Below are positions 33,337 through 42,373 of a DNA stretch of 64,000 bases, piece after piece; position 1 is the first letter of the stretch, and every line of letters begins with the position of its first letter. The position numbers were made by a program, and so were the translations under genes. This stretch comes from Gandjariella thermophila (GTDB lineage: Bacteria; Actinomycetota; Actinomycetes; Mycobacteriales; Pseudonocardiaceae): assembly GCF_005405885.1 (NCBI RefSeq), contig NZ_BJFL01000022.1, positions 35,663 through 99,662 on the forward strand. The letters are read 5' to 3'. The notes under the pieces were generated by a model that was given only the letters and a program-made list of their open reading frames with translations, was not told the origin of the DNA and did not search any database.

Positions 33337-33891
33337 ATGGAATTCAACCGGCACATCGTCGACCAACTCGACTGGCACTGGCGGCACCAGCTGCGGAAGC
33401 GGCTGGACGGCCTGACCGACGAGGAGTACTTCTGGGAGCCCGTCAGGGATTGCTGGAACGTGCGGCCCCGCGGGGAGAGCACCGCGCCGATCGCGGCCGG
33501 CTCGGGCGCGTTCACCATCGACTTCGCCGCACCGGAACCCGATCCGGCGCCGGTGACCACCATCGCGTGGCGGCTCGGGCATATCATCGTCGGCGTCCTG
33601 GGCATGCGGGTGGCCAACCACTTCGGCGGCCCGCCCGTCGACTACCAGACCTTCGACTACCCGGGCACCGCCGCCGAGGCGCTGGCACTGCTCGACCGGG
33701 GGTACGCGGCCTGGATCGGCGGCGTGCGTGGGCTGGGTGAGGAGGGGCTCGCCCGGCCGTGCGGACCTGCGGAGGGGCCCTACGCGGACCTCCCGATGGC
33801 CGCGCTGGTCCTGCACATCCACCGAGAGGTGATCCACCACGGCGCCGAGATAGCCCTGCTGCGGGACCTGTACCTGCACCGCGACCGCTGA
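33337..33891 (+). CDS. DinB-superfamily protein
   Basis: 184 aa. DinB/YfiT-type four-helix bundle: DQLDWHWRHQLRKRLDGL, WRLGHIIVGVLGMRVANHFGG and the C-terminal LVLHIHREVIHHGAEIALLRDLYL. The three metal-binding His of the family can be matched to GHI, HRE and HHG. Members include mycothiol- or bacillithiol-dependent enzymes, so a thiol-related detoxification role is possible (inference). Probably leaderless. Convergent with the WYL regulator through a shared stem-loop. Confidence 0.88.
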   Translation: MEFNRHIVDQLDWHWRHQLRKRLDGLTDEEYFWEPVRDCWNVRPRGESTAPIAAGSGAFTIDFAAPEPDPAPVTTIAWRLGHIIVGVLGMRVANHFGGPPVDYQTFDYPGTAAEALALLDRGYAAWIGGVRGLGEEGLARPCGPAEGPYADLPMAALVLHIHREVIHHGAEIALLRDLYLHRDR

Positions 33892-33896
33892 TATGA

Positions 33897-33929
33897 GGGT
33901 GAGTCCCGGCGGGTCGTCGGGACTCACCC
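33897..33929. terminator. Bidirectional stem-loop terminator
   Basis: Perfect 12-bp inverted repeat GGGTGAGTCCCG / CGGGACTCACCC with a nine-base loop between the convergent DinB and WYL genes. Its right arm includes the stop codon of the WYL gene (33924-33926). Confidence 0.8.
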
Positions 33930-34889
33930 GTGGTAGCGGCGGAGAAGTTCCTCGGCGGCCCGCCGGACGCGGTCGCGCAGCTGGGGCGGCCGCAACACCT
34001 CGACGTCCGGCCCGAAGCGCAGCAACTCGCCGGTCGCATGCTCCAGCGACTCGATCGGCAGCGTGGTCCGTACCCAACCGTCCCGGTCCGGGGTGGACGC
34101 CCGCCGCGCACCCGCCTCCGCCACGACCGGGCCGAGCAGGAACAGCAGCCGGCGCGCCCGCGGTGACAGGCGCACCTCGGCCTCACCGCGGAACAGCCGC
34201 GCCTGCAGCGCCTCCTCCCGCCGCGCCCAGAACTCCGCCAGCACGAAGCCCTCCGGCCGCCGGAACGTCTCGTCCAGCGGCCGGCAGGCGTGGATGCGGG
34301 ACACCCGGTACATCCTCGGGTTGGCGGCGCCGGCGATCAGGTACCAGACGCCGCTCTTGAGCACCAGGCCGAGCGGCTCCAGCGTGCGGTCCACCACGCT
34401 GCGATCCCACCGCTGGTAGCGCACCTCGATGCGGTGCTCGTCCCACACCGCCCTGGCGACCGCCGCGAGCCACGGCACCGAGTCCGCCTCCCGGAACCAG
34501 GCCAGCGGGTCGAGTAGGAACCGCTCGCGCACCCGTCCGGCCCGGATGCGCAGTACGGCCGGCAGCGCGGCGGACAGCTTGAGCTGCGCGGCGGCGAGCA
34601 CCTCGCCGAGCCCCAGTTCGGTCGCGGCCGCCGGCATGCCCGCGAACAGCAGCGACCGCGCCTCGTCCTCGGTGAGCCCGGTCAACCGGGTGCGGTAGCC
34701 CTCGAGCAACTGGTAGCCGCCGGCCGAGCCGCGCTCCGCGTACACCGGCACGCCGGCCGAGGACAGCGATTCCACGTCCCGGTACACGGTGCGCACCGAC
34801 ACGCCCAGCTCGCGGGCGATCTCGCCGGCCGTCATCCGGCCGCGCGTCTGCAGCAGCAACAGCAGCGACAGCAGGCGAGAGGCGCGCAT
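33924..34889 (-). CDS. WYL-domain (YafY-family) transcriptional regulator
   Basis: 321 aa. N-terminal HTH_11 (MTAGEIARELGVSVRTVYRDVESL), then a WYL domain (GLVLKSGVWYLIAG) and a C-terminal WCX region. WYL proteins respond to ligands such as nucleotides or ssDNA and usually regulate a divergent neighbour, here the DUF3224/winged-helix pair. An ACCTG-N4-CAGGT repeat lies in the 111-bp divergent region. Start at the first Met of MRASRLLSLLLLLQTRG. Confidence 0.92.
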   Translation of the reverse strand: MRASRLLSLLLLLQTRGRMTAGEIARELGVSVRTVYRDVESLSSAGVPVYAERGSAGGYQLLEGYRTRLTGLTEDEARSLLFAGMPAAATELGLGEVLAAAQLKLSAALPAVLRIRAGRVRERFLLDPLAWFREADSVPWLAAVARAVWDEHRIEVRYQRWDRSVVDRTLEPLGLVLKSGVWYLIAGAANPRMYRVSRIHACRPLDETFRRPEGFVLAEFWARREEALQARLFRGEAEVRLSPRARRLLFLLGPVVAEAGARRASTPDRDGWVRTTLPIESLEHATGELLRFGPDVEVLRPPQLRDRVRRAAEELLRRYHG

Positions 34890-34909
34890 GGCAGGAAGTA
34901 TCCGCGCAT

Positions 34910-34923
34910 ACCTGACAGCAGGT
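34910..34923. promoter_or_regulatory. Candidate WYL-regulator operator
   Basis: ACCTG-ACAG-CAGGT inverted repeat, 20 bases upstream of the WYL gene start, in the region shared with the divergent DUF3224 gene. Confidence 0.4.
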
Positions 34924-35000
34924 GGCAGATATTGGCGGAAGGCTGTCCGCCAGCCGGCGCGCGACGGGCACGCCGGCCCGAGCCAGGGAGCCGACCGACC

Positions 35001-35429
35001 ATGACCGAGCCGATGCCCACCTCAACACCTGGCGCCACGTCCACAGCGAAGGCGAGGTTCGACATCGTCAGCTGGGATGAGGAGCCCTACGACGAGACCG
35101 GGCCCAAGCTGGTCCGCGGCCGGGTCCGCTGCCGCTACACCGGCGACATGGCGGGAGAATCCACCTGGGAGGCGCTGATGGCGTACGGCACCGACGGCAC
35201 GGCGAGCTACGTCGCCCTGGAGCGGTTCACCGGCACGGTGGCCGGCCGCTCCGGCAGCGTGGTGCTGCGCCAGACCGGCATGTTCGACGGGGCGGTGGCC
35301 CACACGGCGTGGGCCGTGCTGCCCGGCACCGGCACCGGTGAGCTGAGCGGCCTTCGCGGCGAGGGCGGATACTCCGCCGGCGAGGGCCGGCACGTTTCGG
35401 AGGTCGTCCTCCACTGCTTCTTCGCATGA
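35001..35429 (+). CDS. DUF3224 domain protein
   Basis: 142 aa. DUF3224 beta-barrel marks: ARFDIVSWDEEPYDE, GPKLVRGRVRCRYTGDM, YVALERFTGTVAGRSGSVVLRQ and GTGELSGLRGEGGY. Small cytosolic protein, function unknown; commonly next to regulators as here (divergent WYL). AGGGAG is ten bases before the ATG. The winged-helix gene follows after 22 bp, so they are probably one transcript. Confidence 0.9.
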   Translation: MTEPMPTSTPGATSTAKARFDIVSWDEEPYDETGPKLVRGRVRCRYTGDMAGESTWEALMAYGTDGTASYVALERFTGTVAGRSGSVVLRQTGMFDGAVAHTAWAVLPGTGTGELSGLRGEGGYSAGEGRHVSEVVLHCFFA

Positions 35430-35451
35430 GCGAGCCAACGGGACGGATCGG

Positions 35452-36540
35452 ATGAAGGTCACCCGCCAGCAGGTGCTGGCCTACCGGATCGCCGAGCACG
35501 GGTTGCACCGCGCCGCGCGCGACGAGAGCGAGTTGGCGCTGTTCGATCTCGGGGTACAGGACACCTCCAACGCCACCGCCCGGCTCGCGCTCGCCGCCCG
35601 GCTGCCCCGCCCGGCGGGTGACCTCGCCGGATTCACCCTGATCTGGTCCTACCGCGGCGCCCCGCACCTGCACCGCGGCGCCGACCTGCCGGCGCTCGCC
35701 GAGGCGCTGTGGCCCGGGTCCGAGTCGGACGCCTGGGCGCGGCTGGCGTGGCGCGCCGACCGCGGCATCCCGGCGCTCGAGGCGTACGCGGTGACCGCTC
35801 GCGCGCTGCGCGAGGCCGTGCCGCGGACCATGGGCAAGGGGGCCGCCAGCGCCGCGCTGACCGCCGCCATCCCACCCGGCCTCTCCCAGTGGTGCCGCGG
35901 CTGCCAGGCGACGCACGTGTCCGAGCAGCTCATGCGATTGGCCGTGCTACCCGCCGGCATCCGGCTGGAGACGGATCGCTACCCGGCCACGCTGAGCCCG
36001 ATCGAGCCGTGGCCGGGCATCCCCGAGCGCACCCGCGGCGTGGACCGGGTGATCACCACGTACCTGCGCTTCTTCGGCCCCGCGACGCCGGGCGAGGTGG
36101 CCGGTTTCCTGGGCACCACGCGGAAGTCCGTGCTGCCGTACTGGCCGGACGATCTGTCCGAAGTGGACGTCGAGGGCCGAACCTGCTGGCTGCCGGAGGA
36201 CCGGCTCGACCTGCTCCGCGATCCGCCGGCACCGCCGCCGGTGCGGCTGCTGCCGGCCCTGGACCCGTACCTGCAGGCCCGGGACCGGGATCTGCTTGTC
36301 CCGGACAAGGCGGCGCAGAAGGCGCTGTGGCGGATCCTGGGCAACCCCGGTGCGCTGCTGGTGGACGGCGAGGTAGCCGGCGTGTGGCGGGCCAGGACCG
36401 CCAGGACCAGGATCGAGATCACGGTGCAGCCGTTCGCGCCGCTGGACCCGGAGACCAGGGCGGAGGTCGAGGCGGAGGCCACCACGATCGGCGCGGTGCG
36501 CGGAGCCGGCTCGGTGGCCGTGCGGTTCGCCACCGGGTGA
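35452..36540 (+). CDS. Winged-helix DNA-binding protein (HTH_42/AlkZ-related)
   Basis: 362 aa. Belongs to the HTH_42 superfamily that includes the AlkZ/AlkX interstrand-crosslink DNA glycosylases. Seen: RIAEHGL near the start, LGVQDTSN, FTLIWSYRGAPHLHR, three winged-helix-like segments and a C-terminal LLPALDPYLQARDRDLLVP. AlkZ enzymes carry a QxQ or QxD catalytic motif; here the nearest is QDTSN, so glycosylase activity is uncertain. Some relatives protect antibiotic producers from DNA-alkylating products. Probably co-transcribed with the DUF3224 gene. Convergent with folP2, 10 bp between stops. Confidence 0.8.
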   Translation: MKVTRQQVLAYRIAEHGLHRAARDESELALFDLGVQDTSNATARLALAARLPRPAGDLAGFTLIWSYRGAPHLHRGADLPALAEALWPGSESDAWARLAWRADRGIPALEAYAVTARALREAVPRTMGKGAASAALTAAIPPGLSQWCRGCQATHVSEQLMRLAVLPAGIRLETDRYPATLSPIEPWPGIPERTRGVDRVITTYLRFFGPATPGEVAGFLGTTRKSVLPYWPDDLSEVDVEGRTCWLPEDRLDLLRDPPAPPPVRLLPALDPYLQARDRDLLVPDKAAQKALWRILGNPGALLVDGEVAGVWRARTARTRIEITVQPFAPLDPETRAEVEAEATTIGAVRGAGSVAVRFATG

Positions 36541-36550
36541 GCCCTCGGGT

Positions 36551-37417
36551 TCAGACCAGCCCGCGGAGCACGCCGGACGGGGGCCGGGAGCCCTGGATGC
36601 TGGCCACCATGTCCAGCACCCGGCGAGTCCGCGCCACGTCGTGGGCGCGGAACACCGCGGCGCCCTGCCAGGCGGCCACCGCGGTGGCGGCCAGGGTGGC
36701 GTCCACCCGCTCGCTGATCCGCGCGCCGAGCGTCTCACCGACGAAGTCCTTGTTGGACAGTGCCATCAGCACCGGCCAACCGGTTTCGGCCAACTCGCCG
36801 ACCCGGCGGACGAGTTCCAGGCTGTGCCAGGTGTTCTTGCCGAAGTCGTGGGTGGGGTCGATGAGCACCCCCTCGCGCGGCACGCCGAGCGCGACCACCT
36901 CCTCGGCCCGCCGGGTCAGTTCCGCCCGCACCTCGGCCAGCACGTCCACGTAGCGGACCCGGTACGGCCGGCCGCGGGGCGGGCTGCCGCCGGTGTGCGA
37001 GCACACGTACCCGGCGCCGAACTCGGCGGCCACCTCGGCGAGTTTCGGGTCGGCGCCCTGCCAGGCGTCGTTCAGCAGGTCCGCGCCCGCCGGGCAGGCC
37101 TCCCTGCCGACCTGGTGCCGCCAGGTGTCCACGCTGATCACCAGCTCCGGGTGGTGCTCCCGGACGGCGGCCACGAGCGGCACCACCCGCCGGGTCTCCT
37201 CGGCGACGTCCACCTCGGGTCCGGCGCCGGCCTTCACCCCGCCGATGTCCACGATGTCCGCGCCGGCCGCCACCGCGATCCGCACCGCCCGCAGCGCCAG
37301 TTCGAAGGAGAACGTGGCGCCCTGGTCGTAGAACGAGTCCGGGGTGCGGTTGACGATCGCCATCACCAGCGGCCGGTCGCGGACGACCCGCCGGCCGCGG
37401 AAGGTCAGCTCGACCAT
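36551..37417 (-). CDS. folP2: Dihydropteroate synthase homologue FolP2
   Basis: 288 aa. Strongly like mycobacterial FolP2: MAIVNRTPDSFYDQGATF, DIGGVKAGAG, SVDTWRHQVGREA, DPTHDFGKNTWHSLEL, ALSNKDFVGETLG and FRAHDVARTRRVLDMVASIQG. Housekeeping FolP1 has NVTPDSFSDGG; the NRTPDSFYD variant marks the paralogue, which in Mycobacterium leprae lacks dihydropteroate synthase activity. So folate synthesis is unlikely to depend on it. ATG 37417 has GGAAG eight bases upstream; a GTG six bases earlier is possible. No folate genes are adjacent. Confidence 0.88.
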   Translation of the reverse strand: MVELTFRGRRVVRDRPLVMAIVNRTPDSFYDQGATFSFELALRAVRIAVAAGADIVDIGGVKAGAGPEVDVAEETRRVVPLVAAVREHHPELVISVDTWRHQVGREACPAGADLLNDAWQGADPKLAEVAAEFGAGYVCSHTGGSPPRGRPYRVRYVDVLAEVRAELTRRAEEVVALGVPREGVLIDPTHDFGKNTWHSLELVRRVGELAETGWPVLMALSNKDFVGETLGARISERVDATLAATAVAAWQGAAVFRAHDVARTRRVLDMVASIQGSRPPSGVLRGLV

Positions 37418-37654
37418 GTGCACCGCTTCCCCGCCCGGTCCTCACCCGTCGCCTGGTCCCGGACCGCGCACGGCGGCGGGTCACGCGCCGCGCCCGTCAC
37501 CCGGCCATCCGCCGTGCCTGGCGGCGAGCCACCGCGTCGTAGCCAGGCTACCGCCGCGTTCGGCCAGGTGACGCGGTCTCGCCGCCCCCGGATCCGCGGA
37601 CCGGGAGCCCCGGCCATGACCTCGCGGGTAATGGCGGCCGTCCGGCGGCTCGCC

Positions 37655-37660
37655 TAGCGT
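37655..37660 (+). promoter_or_regulatory. -10 element TAGCGT for a leaderless mRNA
   Basis: TAGCGT is followed by exactly six bases and the GTG of the MmyB-like regulator, which lacks a Shine-Dalgarno. Same geometry as at 33325. Confidence 0.45.
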
Positions 37661-37666
37661 CCGAGT

Positions 37667-38551
37667 GTGGACGGGGTGCGGGTGGATGCGCCGAGCGGCG
37701 GGCAGCGGATGGCGACGGGAGCGCCGCCGGACCGGCGGTCCGTCGGGCACCTGCTGCGCGAGTGGCGCAACCGCCGCCGGCTCAGCCAGCTCGACCTGGC
37801 CATCCAGGCCGAGATCTCCACCAGACACCTGAGCTTCGTGGAGACCGGGCGGTCCCGGCCGACCCGGGAGATGATCCTGCGCCTCGCCGAGAGCCTGGAC
37901 GTGCCGCTGCGGGAGCGGAACCGGCTGCTGCTCGCCGGTGGCTACGCGCCCGTCTACCCGGAGCATCCCCTGGACGCGCCGGAGATGAGCGCGGTGCGTA
38001 CCGCGCTGCGCCAGGTGCTCACCGGGCACGAGCCGTACCCCGCCGCGGTGGTGGACCGGGACTGGCACCTGGTGGACGCCAACACCAGCATCGAGTTGTT
38101 CACCGCGAGCGCCGCCGACGAACTGCTCGCGCCACCCGTCAACGTGCTGCGGATCGCGTTGCACCCCAACGGGATGGCGCCGCACATCGTCAACCTCGGC
38201 GAGTGGCGTGCTCACCTGCTCGGCCGGCTGCGCCGCCAGGCCGCCGTCACCGCCGACCCCGGGCTCGCCGAGCTTCACCGGGAACTCCGGGCTTACCCCT
38301 GCGACCAGCCGGAACCGGAGCTGGAGCTACCCGGGCCGGCCGACGTGGTCGTGCCGCTGCGATACCGGTACCGGGGGACGGAACTCTCCTTCCTGAGCAC
38401 CATGGCGGTGTTCGGAACACCGCTGGACGTGACCGTGGCCGAACTCGCGATCGAGTCCTTCTTCCCCGCCGACCCGGACACCGCGGCCGCGCTACGCGAG
38501 ATGCCGGCGGCCGGCGACGGGCAGCCGGTCAGGAGTCGGTACGCCCAGTAA
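37667..38551 (+). CDS. XRE-family regulator with MmyB-like ligand domain
   Basis: 294 aa. HTH (VGHLLREWRNRRRLSQLDLA, TRHLSFVETGRSRPTREMI) followed by the PAS-like MmyB/MLTR ligand-binding domain (YPAAVVDRDWHLVDANTS, LRIALHPNGMAPHIVNLGEW, VPLRYRYRGTELSFLSTMAVFGTPLDVTVAELAIE region). Such regulators are common in actinobacteria and may bind fatty acids. GTG 37667 chosen for the leaderless geometry; ATG 37709 is an alternative. Neighbours give no clear target. Confidence 0.9.
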   Translation: MDGVRVDAPSGGQRMATGAPPDRRSVGHLLREWRNRRRLSQLDLAIQAEISTRHLSFVETGRSRPTREMILRLAESLDVPLRERNRLLLAGGYAPVYPEHPLDAPEMSAVRTALRQVLTGHEPYPAAVVDRDWHLVDANTSIELFTASAADELLAPPVNVLRIALHPNGMAPHIVNLGEWRAHLLGRLRRQAAVTADPGLAELHRELRAYPCDQPEPELELPGPADVVVPLRYRYRGTELSFLSTMAVFGTPLDVTVAELAIESFFPADPDTAAALREMPAAGDGQPVRSRYAQ

Positions 38552-38743
38552 CGGGTACGCCCGGGGTGACCGATACAGCGGGTGCAGAGGGGGACCCAGC
38601 ACAACGGCACATCGGTGGCCGGCCGGGAGTCCGAGATCCGGGCGGCGGTGGTTACGGGCCGTCACGTCCGGCCCGTGCCACGCCGGGCGGCGAGTGCCCG
38701 TCGCGGGCGACGTGCCGGTCACCGTCGTGGCGAGGAGGGGATA

Positions 38744-39118
38744 GTGGTGTTGCGACTGGTGGGGCACGACGATCCGCGCGTGGTCGCGGTGAGCCGGGCG
38801 CTGCGACCGCAGGCGTGGCGTTCCTTCACCCCCGAGACGGTCGCCCGGCACGCGCTCGGCGCGCTCGACCATCACCGCGTGATGGAACTGCTCGGCACCG
38901 TGCCCGGGGTGCGGACCGAGGACGTTTCGGCCGCCACGCCGGCGGATCGGGACGACGAGCGCGTGCCGATGCTGGTCGAGTTCCTGGCCACCTGCCACTG
39001 GCGGACGTTCACCGTGGTCGGCGTGAGCCGGCATCTGGTGAGCGTGCTGGACACCTGCTGGCGGGAACGGGAGTGGCTCGACCTGGAGGCCCACTGGCTG
39101 CGCGACAGCGACCGCTGA
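38744..39118 (+). CDS. Hypothetical protein (124 aa)
   Basis: Not recognised. From GTG 38744 (or GTG 38747) behind GAGGAGGGG the product is soluble, rich in Arg/His/Trp, with LVGHDDPRVVAVSRALRPQAW, MELLGTVPGVRTEDV and FLATCHWRTFTVVGVSRHL, followed by WREREWLDLEAHWL. No signal peptide or membrane helix. Stands alone downstream of the MmyB-like regulator and could be its target. Confidence 0.65.
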   Translation: MVLRLVGHDDPRVVAVSRALRPQAWRSFTPETVARHALGALDHHRVMELLGTVPGVRTEDVSAATPADRDDERVPMLVEFLATCHWRTFTVVGVSRHLVSVLDTCWREREWLDLEAHWLRDSDR

Positions 39119-39586
39119 CCGCGCCTGCCCCGTAGCGCCGGATCCGCCGCGGTTCGGCCGTGATCGACCTTCCGCCGACGATCAGCCGCGCTCGCCGCTT
39201 TCTGAAACCCTTTGCCGTTCGGCTGTTGTGACCCCCTTCCCGACCGTTCGTCGGGCGTCACCGCGCACCGCCGCCCCACCGGTGTGCGGATTGCCACGTT
39301 TCCGGCGGGTAACCGTGCGATCTGCCTATGGGACCGAGTGCGCACGGGTCACTACGGTATGGACTCGTCCCGGACTGCCCACCTGGCGCCCGCGTGGGCG
39401 CCGGCCACCCTGGGGGTGTGGCTGGCGGTGATCGCCCGCGACGCCCACGTGCCGCCGACCGGGCCCGCCCTGCCCCATGACCGTGCCCCATGATCTGCTC
39501 GATGACGCGACCCGACGTGGCCCGGGTGCGTGCGGCACGCCCCGGCGACGCGCTCGCGGTCGCGCAACCGGCGGAGGAGCTTCCCC
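39119..39586. other. Intergenic region upstream of the hydantoinase operon
   Basis: About 470 bp without a supported gene. Lower GC from 39200 to 39330. A GGTATG/TACGGT stretch near 39355 could be a -10 but no full promoter or convincing operator was recognised. Confidence 0.5.
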
Positions 39587-41164
39587 ATGCGCATCGGCAT
39601 CGACGTCGGCGGCACCAACACCGACGCCGTCCTGATGGACGGTGCGCGGGTGCTCGCCACCGTCAAGAGCGTCACCACCGAGGACGTCACCTCCGGCATC
39701 GTGGCCGCCCTCCACGACCTGCGCGCCCGGTCGCACCTCGATCCGGCGGACGTGCGGGCGGTGATGATCGGCACCACGCACTTCATCAACGCGCTGGTCG
39801 AGGCGAACCGGCTGGCGCCGACCGCGGCGCTGCGGTTGGGCCTGCCCGCGACCGAGGCGCTGCCACCGATGGTCGACTGGCCGCGGTCACTGGTCGACGC
39901 CGTCGGTGGGCACCGGTACCTGTGCCACGGCGGCTTCGAGTTCGACGGGCATACCATCGCCGACCTCGACGAGGCGGAGATCCGGCGGGCGGTGCGCGAC
40001 ATGCTCGATCGTGGCGTGCGGAGCGTGGCCATCTCGTCGGTGTTCTCCCCGGTCAGCGCGGAGCACGAGACCCGGGCCGCGGAACTGGTGGCCGCCGAGG
40101 CGCCGCACCTGGCCGTCAGCCTGTCGCACGAGATCGGCCGGCTCGGCCTCCTGCAACGGGAGAACGCCACGATCATCAACGCCGCACTCCGCGAGATGGC
40201 GGCGCAGATCGTGGACGGGCTGGCCGCCGCGGTATGGGCGGCCGGCATCCATGCGCCGCTGTACCTCAGCCAGAACGACGGCACGCTGATGGAGACCGAG
40301 TACGCCCGGCGCTACCCGGTGGCCACCTTCGCCTCCGGCCCGACCAACTCGATGCGTGGCGCGGCGTTCCTGTCCGGGCTGGCCGACTGCGCGGTGGTCG
40401 ACGTCGGCGGCACGACCACCGACGTCGGCGTGCTGCAGCGCGGCTTTCCGCGCGAGGCCGCGACCGAGGTGGTGGTCGCCGGGGTGCGCACCAACTTCCG
40501 CATGCCCGACGTGGTGTCCATCGGTCTCGGCGGCGGCTCGCTGGTGCGCGAACTCGACTCCGGTGGTGTCGCGGTCGGCCCCGACAGCGTCGGCTACCGG
40601 CTGACCAGGGACGCGCTGGTCTTCGGCGGCGACACGCTCACCGCCACGGACGTCGCGGTCGCGGCGCGCGTCCTCGACCTCGGCGACCGCGACCGGGTGC
40701 GGCGCCTCTCCCGGCGGTTCGTCGCCGACGCGCTGGACACGATCGCCGCGAAGATCACCGACGTGATCGACCGCATGCGCACCTCGCCCGAGCGGCCGCC
40801 GGTGGTGGTGGTCGGCGGCGCGGGGGTACTGGTCCCGGACCGGCTGGAGGGCGTCGAGACGGTACACCGCGCCGAGCACTACGCGGTGGCCAACGCGATC
40901 GGCGCGGCCATCGCCCAGGTCGGCGGGGAGGTCGACCGCATCTACCCGATCGAGCCCGGGCGCCGGGACGCCGTGCTGGACGCGGCCAAGCAGGAGGCCG
41001 TGGACCGGGCCGTCGCCGCCGGCGCCGACCCGGACCGGGTGGAGATCGTCGACGTGGACGAGGTGCCCATCGCCTACCTGCCCGGCAACGCCACCCGCAT
41101 CCGGGTCAAGGCGGTCGGCGACCTGTTGCTCACCGGGCCGCGAGCCGGGAACGTGGCGCGGTGA
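39587..41164 (+). CDS. Hydantoinase/oxoprolinase family ATPase-fold protein (HyuA-like)
   Basis: 525 aa. N-terminal MRIGIDVGGTNTDAVLM (actin-like ATP site), MIGTTHFINALVE, LSHEIGRLGLLQRENATIINAAL, DVGGTTTDVGVL and GLGGGSLV, all typical of the short hydantoinase A/oxoprolinase form. It hydrolyses cyclic amides with ATP in known relatives. ATG 39587 follows GGAGGAG at eight bases. Overlaps the DUF917 gene by GTGA, and a PucR regulator follows, so it is the first gene of a three-gene catabolic operon for an unknown cyclic or amide substrate. Confidence 0.92.
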   Translation: MRIGIDVGGTNTDAVLMDGARVLATVKSVTTEDVTSGIVAALHDLRARSHLDPADVRAVMIGTTHFINALVEANRLAPTAALRLGLPATEALPPMVDWPRSLVDAVGGHRYLCHGGFEFDGHTIADLDEAEIRRAVRDMLDRGVRSVAISSVFSPVSAEHETRAAELVAAEAPHLAVSLSHEIGRLGLLQRENATIINAALREMAAQIVDGLAAAVWAAGIHAPLYLSQNDGTLMETEYARRYPVATFASGPTNSMRGAAFLSGLADCAVVDVGGTTTDVGVLQRGFPREAATEVVVAGVRTNFRMPDVVSIGLGGGSLVRELDSGGVAVGPDSVGYRLTRDALVFGGDTLTATDVAVAARVLDLGDRDRVRRLSRRFVADALDTIAAKITDVIDRMRTSPERPPVVVVGGAGVLVPDRLEGVETVHRAEHYAVANAIGAAIAQVGGEVDRIYPIEPGRRDAVLDAAKQEAVDRAVAAGADPDRVEIVDVDEVPIAYLPGNATRIRVKAVGDLLLTGPRAGNVAR

Positions 41165-42288
41165 GCGGCGCCGCCGAGTCCACTGCGGAGTCCTTTGTGG
41201 ACCGCCTGGCGGGGGACGACGTCGAGGCGCTGGAGCGGGGCGCCAGCCTGCTCGGCTCCGGGGGCGGCGGCCACCCGAGGCTCGGTGCGCTGTGGCTGAA
41301 CCGGGAACTCGCCGGCGGCGCGGAGGTGCGCGTGGTGGGGGTGGACTCGCTGACCGGCTGGGTGCTGCCCGTCGCGGCGGCCGGGTCCACCGCGTCGGTG
41401 GCGGTGGAGAAGCTGTCCGCCGGTGACGAGCTGCGCCGGTGCGTCGAGGTGGCCGAGCAGCACCTGGGCATCGAGGTGGACACCATCGGCGTGCTGGCGA
41501 TCGGCGGCGGCAATGCGCTGTTCCCGTTCATCGCGGCCGCGCAGACCGGGAAACCCGTGCCGGACGCCGACCTGACGGGCCGGGCGTTCTCCGGCCTGGA
41601 GCAGACCGTGGTCGGCTGTGGACCGGAGTTCACCGGGACCTGGGTGTCCGCCGAGGCGCACGGCGCCGCGATGGTGATCGACGGCGCCGGTCCTCCGGCG
41701 GCGGAGCGGGTCATGCGGGGTGCGCTGGCCGGCCTGGGCGGCTGGGCCGCGCTGGCCTACCCGCCGCTGCCCGCGGACACCTTCCGCCGGTTGGCGCTGG
41801 CCGGCACGGTGAGCCACGCTCTCCGGCTCGGCCACCAGCACCGGCAGGCGGCGCAGGCGGCCGAGGACGGTGCCACGCTGGCGCGCCGGCTGGGCGGCGA
41901 GCACCTCGGCCGCGGCACGGTGCTGGAGGTGCACCGCGGTTCCGGCGGGAAGTACGCCGGCGGCAGCGTGGCCATGCGGTCCCCGGACGGCGATGGTCTG
42001 TTCCGGGTGGAGATGGGGGACGAGTACACGATGGTGCTCCGGGACGGGGAGGTCGTGGCGACCACACCGGACGTGATCTGCCTGCTGGACACGCACCGGC
42101 GGCAGGTGATCCCCACCGGGCAGGTGCGCCGCGGTCACGAGGTGGACATCCTGCTCCTCCCGGTTCCCGACCGGCTGTGGCATGCCGACGTGCTGCCGCG
42201 GCTCGCGCCCCGGGCGTACGGCCTGGACGCCGACCCCGTCCGGTACCGGGCGGGTGGGCCGGTGCCGGCGCCCGGCGGCGGGAGTTGA
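41161..42288 (+). CDS. DUF917 domain protein
   Basis: 375 aa, typical length. DUF917 marks: DVEALERGASLLGSGGGGHPRLG at the start, AIGGGNALFPFIAAAQTGKPVPDAD, GLEQTVVGCG, GTVSHALRLG and TPDVICLLDT. Members are partners of hydantoinase A-type proteins and are thought to form part of the enzyme or process its substrate. GTG start overlaps the preceding stop (GTGA), so translation is coupled and the two proteins are probably needed in equal amounts. Confidence 0.92.
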   Translation: MSGAAESTAESFVDRLAGDDVEALERGASLLGSGGGGHPRLGALWLNRELAGGAEVRVVGVDSLTGWVLPVAAAGSTASVAVEKLSAGDELRRCVEVAEQHLGIEVDTIGVLAIGGGNALFPFIAAAQTGKPVPDADLTGRAFSGLEQTVVGCGPEFTGTWVSAEAHGAAMVIDGAGPPAAERVMRGALAGLGGWAALAYPPLPADTFRRLALAGTVSHALRLGHQHRQAAQAAEDGATLARRLGGEHLGRGTVLEVHRGSGGKYAGGSVAMRSPDGDGLFRVEMGDEYTMVLRDGEVVATTPDVICLLDTHRRQVIPTGQVRRGHEVDILLLPVPDRLWHADVLPRLAPRAYGLDADPVRYRAGGPVPAPGGGS

Positions 42289-42373
42289 CCGCCGGGTGGC
42301 GGGATCTCGCTAACGTGAGCGCGCGGATATACCCGGGAGAGTGACCCCGCCCCGGGGTGGAGAGGTTGGCGCG

